Assembly: GCA_036311285.1 (NCBI GenBank)
Contig: JAXJQF010000131.1
Span: 1 to 22,231, forward strand
DNA length: 22,231 bases
Direction of reading: 5' to 3'
Source of the DNA: JAXJQF01 sp036311285
Lineage (GTDB): Bacteria > Pseudomonadota > Gammaproteobacteria > Enterobacterales > Succinivibrionaceae
Part shown: in pieces, positions 7,015 to 13,513 of the stretch
Layout of the letters: the number at the start of each line of letters is the position of its first letter
Position numbering within the stretch: the stretch's first letter is position 1
Position numbers and translations under genes: made by a program
Notes under the pieces: generated by a model
Databases searched by the model: none
Told to the model about the DNA's origin: nothing
What the model saw: the letters and a program-made list of their open reading frames with translations, nothing else

Positions 7015-8115
7015 GTGGCAAATATTACTAATCGATTTGATTTATTAAAATTTTTACTTGGAGCAATTGCGATATTATTAACTGTTACAGTTATATACGG
7101 TGCTCTATTTTCAAATGCAAGAGTAGAAAACGCTCCTGTTTCTTTTGAAGAAATAAAAAAAGAAAGCTCTGAACTTACAACTAATTCAGAAAATACTGAA
7201 ACAAAAAGTAATACCCAAAACTATGATAACAGTAATGTAGAAGAAAACACAGAAGAAACAAATACTGGTTACATAGATTTATTAGAAGACGATACTTCAA
7301 GTAATAACTCAGAAGATTTAACAACAGTAGTTGTAAATAATGAGAACGGTAGAGTTAAAACAGGAGTTGTAATTGAAGTTGAAGATGAAATAAACAACGA
7401 TGATACTAATGCTTTTGTAAAAAATCCTACTGTTGTAGGAGATACTCCAGCTGAAGTTGCTAAAAAACAAAATCAATTAGAAAGTGAAGAAAAGAATACC
7501 GAAGAAGATTCTAATGACTCTTTAAAACAAAAAGCTTATCTTGCAAAACAAGAACAGCTAAAGCAAAAGCAATTAGCTCAGCAAAGAAAAAAAGAAGAAT
7601 ATTTAAAAAAGAAGCAAGCTCTTGAAGAACAAGCCAAAATAGAAGCTGAAAAGAAAAAACAACTTGAAGAAAAGAAAAAGAAAGAGTTAGAAGCAAAGAA
7701 GGCTAAAGCTCAAAAAGAATTAGAAGAGAAAAAAGAAGCTGAAGCTAAAAAAGTTACTTTATTAAAAAATACAACTGAAGCTAAAGTCTCTTCTGATCCA
7801 ATGGATAGAATAAACGTAATCAATCGTAGTACAGCGACAGCAACTTCAGAAGTTGCAAATAGATATCTAAAGGTTGGTGTATATAGTTCTCTAGAAAGAG
7901 CTTATAGCGTTAAGAAACAAATTCAAAAAGCTCGTATTTCTTTAAATTCAGAACAAAGAAAGCAAATTGGCAAAAACTTTAGTATCAAGGTTGATAAGGT
8001 TGATTCTTTTTATCATGTAACCATCGGGCCTGCAAAGAATGATAGTGTATTAAATGCAATTAAGCCAAAGATTGCTAGTTTAGGTTTTAAAGATATGGTA
8101 ATTATCAGTAAATAA
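7015..8115 (+). CDS. DedD-like cell-division/envelope protein with SPOR domain
   Basis: SPOR domains bind denuded peptidoglycan at the division septum; DedD helps septation in E. coli. The GTG start (7015) has GAGAG 6 bases upstream. The 366-aa protein has a single N-terminal membrane helix (about residues 11-32), then a long acidic, Ser/Thr/Asn-rich periplasmic linker. A highly charged Lys/Glu/Gln/Ala helix (about 165-245), probably coiled coil as in TolA, follows, and a C-terminal SPOR domain (about 283-366) starts RYLKVGVYSSLERAYSVKKQ. It is longer than E. coli DedD (about 220 aa) because of the linker and coiled coil. Position after folC supports a DedD role, although cvpA-purF, which usually follow, are replaced by nif3-pdxH. 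The charged helix is low complexity, so matches to TolA there are not evidence of homology. Confidence 0.78.
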   Translation: MANITNRFDLLKFLLGAIAILLTVTVIYGALFSNARVENAPVSFEEIKKESSELTTNSENTETKSNTQNYDNSNVEENTEETNTGYIDLLEDDTSSNNSEDLTTVVVNNENGRVKTGVVIEVEDEINNDDTNAFVKNPTVVGDTPAEVAKKQNQLESEEKNTEEDSNDSLKQKAYLAKQEQLKQKQLAQQRKKEEYLKKKQALEEQAKIEAEKKKQLEEKKKKELEAKKAKAQKELEEKKEAEAKKVTLLKNTTEAKVSSDPMDRINVINRSTATATSEVANRYLKVGVYSSLERAYSVKKQIQKARISLNSEQRKQIGKNFSIKVDKVDSFYHVTIGPAKNDSVLNAIKPKIASLGFKDMVIISK

Positions 8116-8126
8116 AAGGATTTGTT

Positions 8127-8885
8127 ATGACAAATAGTGTTAATTTAGAAGATATAGTAAGCTTTTGTGATAAATTCTTAGCAAACGATAATTACAAAGA
8201 TTACAGTTTTAATGGTTTACAAGTTAATGGTAAACAAAAGATCTCTAAAATAGTAACTGGAGTTACCGCTAACATTGAACTATTTGAAAAAGCAAAAGAA
8301 TTAAATGCCGACCTAGTGTTAGTTCATCATGGCTTATACTGGAAAGGGGGAGATCCTAGACTTGTTGGCGTTTTAGGAAACAGAATCAAGGCTTTAGGAG
8401 AAAACTCATTAGTTGCATACCATCTGCCTCTTGATGGTCATATTGAAATCGGCAATAACGCTCTAATTTCAAAAGCAATTGAAGCTAGTTCATACGAATA
8501 TTTACAAACAAAAGAATGTGCAAATGTTGCTATGATTGCCAAGCTAGACAAGAGTATTAGTTCATCTGATATGAAGGTTAAACTTGATAAGTTCTTTAAT
8601 AATGATATCAAGATAATTTTTGAAGCAACTAAAGATATTAAGAATGTTGCGATCTGTTCTGGTGGCGGTGGTTTTTTACTTGAAAACGACTTAACAGATA
8701 TAGATGCCGTAATTGTTGGTGAAATTCATGAACAACATTTTCATTTAGCAAAAGAATTAGGTGTTACATTGTTTGTTTGTGGTCATCATGCAACAGAAAT
8801 TTGTGGTATAAAAGCATTAGGAGAGGCTGTCGCAAAACAATTTAATTTAGAGCATGAGTTTTGCAACATCTTTAGCCCTGTATAA
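8127..8885 (+). CDS. Nif3-like dinuclear metal-centre protein (YbgI family)
   Basis: This is a conserved cytoplasmic protein that forms a hexameric ring with a two-metal site; some members are annotated as GTP cyclohydrolase 1 type 2 homologues and the cellular role is unclear. The 252-aa product carries all expected metal ligands: LVHHGLYWKG (H67, H68), LDGHIEIGNN (D103) and CGHHATE (H220, E224), matching the order and spacing in E. coli YbgI. A second conserved segment is AVIVGEIHEQHFHLAKELG. The ATG is 11 bases after the stop of the SPOR gene with AAAGGA upstream. It is thus the middle gene of a three-gene operon that ends with pdxH. The name reflects the yeast NIF3 family and has nothing to do with nitrogen fixation. 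Confidence 0.93.
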   Translation: MTNSVNLEDIVSFCDKFLANDNYKDYSFNGLQVNGKQKISKIVTGVTANIELFEKAKELNADLVLVHHGLYWKGGDPRLVGVLGNRIKALGENSLVAYHLPLDGHIEIGNNALISKAIEASSYEYLQTKECANVAMIAKLDKSISSSDMKVKLDKFFNNDIKIIFEATKDIKNVAICSGGGGFLLENDLTDIDAVIVGEIHEQHFHLAKELGVTLFVCGHHATEICGIKALGEAVAKQFNLEHEFCNIFSPV

Positions 8886-8927
8886 AAATAATTATTTAAA
8901 AAAGAAAACAAAAAATTAGGAATTACA

Positions 8928-9569
8928 ATGATTGACGTAGCTGATTTGAGACGAGATTATGCTCAAGGTGGTTTAAGTGAATCTGATTTGACCGAAGAAC
9001 CTATGGAACTTTTTGAAAACTGGTTAGGTCAAGCAATTGAGTCAGGTATTCACGACCCAACAGGCATGGTTGTAAGTACAGTTGATGAAAATGGTCAACC
9101 AAGCTCAAGAATGGTTTTATTAAAAAGCTTTGATAAAAATAGTTTAGTATTCTTTACGAACTATGGTTCTCGTAAGGCCCAACAACTAGAGAAGAATCCT
9201 AAGGTTGCAATTTTGTTTCCATGGTATATGTTAGAACGTCAGGTGGCGTTTTTAGGTACAGCAGAGAAATTATCAGCATTAGAAGTTGCAAAATATTTTA
9301 CAAGCCGTCCGAAGTCTTCTCAAATTGGAGCATGGGTTTCAAAACAATCTTCAAAAATTAACGCAAGAAGTGTTTTAGAAAGTAAGTTTATGGAATTAAA
9401 GCAAAAGTGGCATAACGGAGAAATACCTGTCCCTTCATTCTGGGGTGGTTACCGTATTAAATTCCATAGTGTAGAATTTTGGCAAGGAAGACCAAGCAGA
9501 CTACATGATAGATTTATTTATGAAAAGAATGAAGATTCAAGCTGGTCAATTTCAAGATTAGCACCATAA
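8928..9569 (+). CDS. pdxH: PdxH, pyridoxine/pyridoxamine 5'-phosphate oxidase
   Basis: PdxH is an FMN enzyme that oxidises PNP or PMP to pyridoxal 5'-phosphate using oxygen. The 213-aa length matches E. coli (218 aa). The FMN-binding split-barrel shows SSRMVLLKSFD, NYGSRKAQQL and ILFPWYMLERQV. The C-terminal substrate segment has FWQGRPSRLHDR and the typical final DRLAP-like SRLAP. AGGAATT precedes the ATG, 42 bases after the nif3-like stop, so it is likely cotranscribed. PLP made by this enzyme is the cofactor of NifS upstream. An oxygen-using oxidase in what looks like an anaerobe suggests some aerotolerance or use during brief exposure. Confidence 0.95.
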   Translation: MIDVADLRRDYAQGGLSESDLTEEPMELFENWLGQAIESGIHDPTGMVVSTVDENGQPSSRMVLLKSFDKNSLVFFTNYGSRKAQQLEKNPKVAILFPWYMLERQVAFLGTAEKLSALEVAKYFTSRPKSSQIGAWVSKQSSKINARSVLESKFMELKQKWHNGEIPVPSFWGGYRIKFHSVEFWQGRPSRLHDRFIYEKNEDSSWSISRLAP

Positions 9570-9587
9570 CATTCTAAATTTACAAAA

Positions 9588-9616
9588 TTGAAAGATATGC
9601 TTACTATTTTTATAAA
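9588..9616 (+). promoter_or_regulatory. Promoter of the 83-aa gene
   Basis: TTGAAA (9588-9593), 17-base spacer, TATAAA (9611-9616). It lies between pdxH and the small gene, with a predicted leader of about 38 bases. Confidence 0.55.
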
Positions 9617-9660
9617 TATTAGTGGTAAGATAATATCAATATAAATTAAGGAGCTACACA

Positions 9661-9912
9661 ATGACAACAAGTAATGAAGAAAGAGAACATTTAGCAAATG
9701 TTGTAAGTTCTGAAAATAATTTATCAATCGTTGATAAAGAACAAAGTTATATTGAAAAATTAGCTGATATTATCATTATGTATACAGAGAACGCAGGTTG
9801 CACAGTTGAAGTTGCAATGGATAAGCTTGGTATTAAAGATGCAGAGCAAAGAGCTTCATGTATGAATGTAATTGCTAACTTAGTTGATGCTTCATTTGTA
9901 GAGAGATTATAA
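9661..9912 (+). CDS. Small acidic protein of unknown function
   Basis: An 83-aa frame begins at ATG 9661 with an excellent binding site (AAGGAG, 9648-9653). I do not recognise the family. The product is soluble and acidic, without signal peptide or membrane helix. The first 30 residues are polar. Residues 31-83 look helical (LADIIIMYTENAGCTVEVAMDKL and following) with two cysteines (C42, C63). A helix-turn-helix or small regulator fold is conceivable but not shown. Promoter at 9588-9616 and terminator at 10044-10096 make it a self-contained transcription unit. It uses CAA for glutamine and the same codons as the housekeeping genes, so it looks native. Confidence 0.75.
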   Translation: MTTSNEEREHLANVVSSENNLSIVDKEQSYIEKLADIIIMYTENAGCTVEVAMDKLGIKDAEQRASCMNVIANLVDASFVERL

Positions 9913-10043
9913 TTACAAATTCATGTTTGATAATAATTAAAATAACTTTTAATATTGCAACTTAAATTTTATTATTTGTTCCATCGGATTTTCAAGTACA
10001 GATAAGATAAGTTAACGTAAGTATATTTGTATATTATTTGTGT

Positions 10044-10096
10044 AAAAAGGCATAAAGTATCTATCTAAAATATTAGAGTACTTTTGCCTCTTTTTC
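10044..10096. terminator. Bidirectional terminator between convergent genes
   Basis: AAAAAGGCA at the left pairs with TGCC and CTTTTT at the right. An inner AAAGTA-TCTA / TAGAG-TACTTT stem with single-base bulges continues around ATCTAAAATAT. A-rich and T-rich flanks on both sides serve the plus-strand 83-aa gene and the minus-strand cysteine-repeat gene. Confidence 0.75.
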
Positions 10097-10137
10097 AATG
10101 ACCATATTCCCTAAAATTCCGTGAAAACCAAATTAAC

Positions 10138-10734
10138 TCAGTTATTCGGCCATAACTCATCCGTCTTCCAACCGGAACAATAAATGTCGTCCGCAAATTG
10201 TCCTGTCTGAATACCACGGCAAGCCCACATTCTTCCGGCACGGTTTGGTACAGAGAATTCGTCCCATGCCCATGCTACATCACGCGGTTTTAATCCAGAT
10301 AGATCAGAACTATAGCAACTTGTACCACCTAATCCTTTGCAGATTCCTTCATTAATTGAATTTATTGAATAACAATCTCTTACATGCATCATTTTGCAAA
10401 ATCCTTCTCCAATACTCGTTACTGAGTAGCAAGAATCTCCGTTTCCTGCTTTACACAGAGCTTCACCAATTGTCCTTACAGAATAACAACTGTCTCCTTT
10501 AGCGGCTAGGCAAATACCTTCAGGTAATGATGATGCAGAGTAGCAGCTCTCCCCCTTATAGGCTTCACATACCTTTTTCCCTATTTGTGCATCACCCTTG
10601 AAATTATTGTCAGTGATTCCTGCTTCAATAATCTGTCTAAAAATATCTTTACCGACCTCTATATCTGCTGCATAAGCTAAATTCATAAAAAATAAACAAA
10701 TCAATAACTGTATTAAAATTAAAATTTGTTTCAT
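10138..10734 (-). CDS. Secreted cysteine-rich protein with five 19-residue CYS repeats
   Basis: The frame extends to 10752, but the ATG at 10734 has AGAGGT 5 bases upstream and opens directly on a signal peptide (MKQILILIQLLICLFFMNLA, cleavage after AYA, residue 22-23). The mature protein (about 175 aa) has five tandem 19-residue units at residues 53-147, of the form E-G-I-C-x7-C-Y-S-x2-S-I-G. The cysteines alternate at spacings of 8 and 11 (56, 64, 75, 83, 94, 102, 113, 121, 132, 140). A C-terminal part (about 150-198) has AWAWDEF, ACRGIQTGQFADD and C186. Twelve cysteines in a periplasmic or secreted protein suggest regular disulfides. I do not recognise a named family. The C-terminal half is richer in G+C than its neighbours. 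No partner gene is adjacent (next gene 328 bases away). Confidence 0.8.
   Translation of the reverse strand: MKQILILIQLLICLFFMNLAYAADIEVGKDIFRQIIEAGITDNNFKGDAQIGKKVCEAYKGESCYSASSLPEGICLAAKGDSCYSVRTIGEALCKAGNGDSCYSVTSIGEGFCKMMHVRDCYSINSINEGICKGLGGTSCYSSDLSGLKPRDVAWAWDEFSVPNRAGRMWACRGIQTGQFADDIYCSGWKTDELWPNN
10294..10578 (-). repeat. Five tandem 57-bp coding repeats (19-aa CYS units)
   Basis: Residues 53-71, 72-90, 91-109, 110-128 and 129-147 of the secreted protein are the five units. Each keeps C at position 4, CYS at 12-14, and mostly E-G at 1-2. Units 2 and 3 are most alike (KGDSCYSVRTIG, NGDSCYSVTSIG). Units 1, 4 and 5 have diverged, so these are old repeats rather than a recent slippage array. 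Confidence 0.85.
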
Positions 10735-11062
10735 TTTGACCTCTACTAACAAATAAATTACTAATTAAGTTTTCTAACTTTAGATAAATAAAAATAACAC
10801 ATCGTATGTATTCTTTTTACACGAATAAATTATGAATCTTTATTAGGGATATTACATTAACTTTTTCTAAAGTTCAATGTATGAAAAATTAGAGTGATAA
10901 ACTTGTCAAAAAATGTTAGTAGAGTTTTAGATGCAAATACCAAAAGAAAAATTTAGTATTTTAAAATAAAGAATTAGTATTTCTTATAAAATATAATACT
11001 CATACAAAATATAAAAAGATATTGGTCAAAATAAATTCGTAGATATAAAATTTATTTATATT
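10735..11062. other. 328-bp non-coding region upstream of the cysteine-repeat gene
   Basis: Very AT-rich, with no coding frame on either strand. Apart from the binding site of the cysteine-repeat gene and a small AAGTT/AACTT inverted repeat (10777-10790 region), I see no clear promoter pair. It also contains the 3' flank of the 206-aa gene, without a convincing terminator hairpin. Confidence 0.4.
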
Positions 11063-11683
11063 TTATCTTTCTTTTTTAATACTATTAAAACACCAAGCGA
11101 AAAGACCGTAATACATAAGAGTTAATTCACTTGGATTAACGACATCAGCATTAGAACGATGACCAATAATATACATTAATGCTTCAAGCATTTCATTTGC
11201 AGTATATTCAACCGCCGATTCTTCAGGGATAGTGCAGATTTTATCCATAACAGTATCTGAAAATCCATTGTTAGCAAAGAATCTACATAACGCTACAGAT
11301 AAGTACAAAATCTTTACAAATTCGTTCTCTTCTTTTATTTGCCACATTTGATGAATTTGAGGAATAAGATTTTGAGCTACAGCTTCAGATTGCTCAATTG
11401 AAGGATTATTTTGAAACAAACCTTTTTGAGTAAGATTAACAGTGATACCAATTAATACAGCTTTTAGTTCATGTTTATTAATTGGATATTTCTTTCTAAA
11501 ATCTTTATAGACATCAATAAATTCTAAAACACTATCATTAAATGGAATCTCTTGTTCTTTTACAATAGAAGAATAATCCTTTTTAAATTGTCTTCCTACT
11601 TTTTTAGCTACAGATAAATCCTCAGCCCAAATAATACCTGCCAATTTTTTAAAGCTTTCTATTGGAGAATCCATCATACTCAT
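11063..11683 (-). CDS. Uncharacterised 206-aa cytoplasmic protein
   Basis: The ATG at 11683 has AAGGA 9 bases upstream, which supports this start over the nearby in-frame ATGs. The product is mostly helical by composition. It has no signal peptide and no strong membrane helix, although ILYLSVALCRFFA (about 127-139) is hydrophobic. Charged N-terminal segments include KKVGRQFKKDYSSIVKE. I recognise no catalytic motif and no family. It lies 59 bases downstream of the PKD lipoprotein gene on the same strand, so the two may be cotranscribed from the promoter region near 13208. Codon use (CAA, TTA, AAA/AAT rich) matches the native genes. Confidence 0.7.
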   Translation of the reverse strand: MSMMDSPIESFKKLAGIIWAEDLSVAKKVGRQFKKDYSSIVKEQEIPFNDSVLEFIDVYKDFRKKYPINKHELKAVLIGITVNLTQKGLFQNNPSIEQSEAVAQNLIPQIHQMWQIKEENEFVKILYLSVALCRFFANNGFSDTVMDKICTIPEESAVEYTANEMLEALMYIIGHRSNADVVNPSELTLMYYGLFAWCFNSIKKER

Positions 11684-11742
11684 ATAGATAGTTCCTTAAT
11701 TTAAAATTGTGTGAATATTACAATTAAGTTTTAATAAAATAT

Positions 11743-13110
11743 TTACTTAGCTTTTTGGTTTTCACCATTTTCTATAACAGTTGAATATAACTCAATTGTC
11801 TTGCTATCTGTTTCAATGCCATCAGTTACTAATAACTTAATTACATTCTTATTCGAATCAACAATATTATGTACAAATTCTTGACCGTTGTAAGTAATAT
11901 TGTCTTCGACTGTCCAAATGTATCTGATATTTTCAGGTTTTGCATTCTTAAAGATAGAACAGTTATTTATTACAACCTCATTTGCACTACATGTAATTTG
12001 ATTACGCATTTGCTTGCATATAGCTCTTAAAGGTTGTTTTATACATGATTTATGGTTTGAAACTTTTACTTCTTTAATTGTAGTTACATCATATTGCTGA
12101 TCTGATACAGTTAAAGATACAGTATAATTCCCAGGCTTCTCAAATGAAACGTCTAAGTGATGGTCAAAGAATACACGACCATCGCTTAATTCCCATTTGT
12201 AATCTAATGGATCATCGTCAATGTCTGTTGATTCGTTAATAAGCTTAACATTTAAATAATTAATCTCAGTCTTGAAGTTTGCTACAGGTTTATGATTAAG
12301 CTTAGTTGTTTTATGAAAATGGTGAAAGTAAAGCTCATCAATTATCTCAGAAACTGTGTAACCTTCATCTAAATAGCGTTGACCATGAAATCTAATTAAC
12401 TCAAGTGTTTTTAAAATATCTTGTAAATTATAAGTTGTATCTTGTATTGATTCGTAATTGCTAGGTATTTTTCCTATTTTAACTAAAAGCTCTGCAGCTA
12501 TTAATGGAATACCTTGAACTTTATTGTAATCTTCATATAACTCTTGAACGGGAACATTTAAAGCTTTTGCAAAGAAGCGCATAGCTTCTTGTTTAGTAAT
12601 ACAACTACCATTTTCAACAAAAGCTTGAGCAAAAGTACTATAAGGAGTTATATAGTTAGTTTGTCCAGCGACAGTATCAGACATCATGAACATATCATGT
12701 TGCATATGAGATAACTGACCATTTAAGTTATTGATTGAAGCATCCTTTTTAACAGTCACGATAATATGGTGAGTTATAAAAGAGTTATAAATAAATTCTT
12801 TAACCTTTAATATGGCGTTACCATTATTATCAGTTACTTGCTGTTCTATATTGTCATCGCAATGAAAATCGTAGTCAAAGTCTGCACATACAATAGCATT
12901 GCCTATATACCCATCCAATACTTTGACTTTTATATAGACATATTTTGAAGTATCGTTAATACCTGGAATTGATTTATGATAGCTTCTTAAGTTTAAAACA
13001 GTTATCTTGTCATCTAAACAACCACTCAACATTAAAGATGAGGAGATTATTATTGGTAAACAACAATAAGAAACAAATTGTTTATAGTTAAATTTAAATA
13101 AATTAAACAA
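11743..13110 (-). CDS. Lipoprotein with PKD-type domains, surface or periplasmic
   Basis: Translation probably starts at TTG 13110, with AGGA 7 bases upstream; no in-frame ATG precedes the lipobox. The 455-aa product has a hydrophobic leader (about 12-29) ending in the lipobox LSGC (C31), so it should be lipidated. Residues 57-120 look like a small beta domain of carboxypeptidase-regulatory type (KVLDGYIGNAIVCADFDYD, then TDNNGNAILKV). A helical middle follows (about 155-270). A clear PKD domain is at about 274-351 (ANFKTEINYL, DIDDDPLDYKWELSDG, GNYTVSLTVSD). A second PKD-like domain at about 365-444 has YIWTVEDN and KLLVTDG. PKD folds usually mediate protein or glycan contacts outside the cell. 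No enzyme domain is visible. A CRP-type site lies 146-161 bases upstream. Confidence 0.78.
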   Translation of the reverse strand: MFNLFKFNYKQFVSYCCLPIIISSSLMLSGCLDDKITVLNLRSYHKSIPGINDTSKYVYIKVKVLDGYIGNAIVCADFDYDFHCDDNIEQQVTDNNGNAILKVKEFIYNSFITHHIIVTVKKDASINNLNGQLSHMQHDMFMMSDTVAGQTNYITPYSTFAQAFVENGSCITKQEAMRFFAKALNVPVQELYEDYNKVQGIPLIAAELLVKIGKIPSNYESIQDTTYNLQDILKTLELIRFHGQRYLDEGYTVSEIIDELYFHHFHKTTKLNHKPVANFKTEINYLNVKLINESTDIDDDPLDYKWELSDGRVFFDHHLDVSFEKPGNYTVSLTVSDQQYDVTTIKEVKVSNHKSCIKQPLRAICKQMRNQITCSANEVVINNCSIFKNAKPENIRYIWTVEDNITYNGQEFVHNIVDSNKNVIKLLVTDGIETDSKTIELYSTVIENGENQKAK

Positions 13111-13513
13111 GATAAAATCCTAAAACTAACAATTATTAAAACTGCATATGCATAACTTAATATAGCTATCGGTATTTAATAATAAACCTTAAAATAAAGT
13201 AGGGTAAATTGTACTACTTTTAAAAGCTAACAAATAATTAAAGTATAGCTTATTTTGTGAAGTATATCACACAAATGTTAAGATTAATGAAAAAAAGATA
13301 AAAATTCTAAATTGTTAGACAAAAAGAGTTTGCTGAATGCTAAAAATAGCTAAAAGATATACAATAATATTATTAACTTGCTTATATTTTCATAATTAGT
13401 TTTCTATTTTTTAACTAAATTTATCAGAATCATAGGTTGTCTACTCTTTGTTCTTTATAGTTCACTAATTAATAGTATAATAACACTTAAGATTATTAAA
13501 ATGGATGATGAAA
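13111..13513. other. Divergent intergenic region between the lipoprotein gene and nadE
   Basis: A 403-bp regulatory region without a coding frame. On the minus strand it has a TACAAT -10 candidate (13213-13208) for the lipoprotein gene and a CRP-type palindrome centred 50 bases upstream of it. On the plus strand TATAAT at 13476-13481 is the likely -10 of nadE, 33 bases before its start codon, with only a poor -35 (CTTTAT, 13453-13458). Confidence 0.5.
13256..13271. promoter_or_regulatory. CRP (cAMP receptor protein) type binding site
   Basis: TGTGAAGTATATCACA is a perfect TGTGA-N6-TCACA palindrome, and the symmetry extends outward (TTT on the left, AAA two bases out on the right). The centre is about 62 bases upstream of the transcript start predicted from the minus-strand TACAAT, the geometry of a class I CRP-activated promoter. 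Its distance from the likely nadE start is far larger, so the lipoprotein gene is the probable target. Confidence 0.65.

Noticed and set aside
7500..7760. TolA identity for the Lys/Glu/Ala-rich segment
   Set aside because: Low-complexity charged helices occur in many unrelated proteins; the SPOR domain and the gene order point to a DedD-like protein.
10294..10578. CRISPR-like array
   Set aside because: The 57-bp periodicity is in-frame coding repeats of a protein; there are no identical repeats with unrelated spacers.
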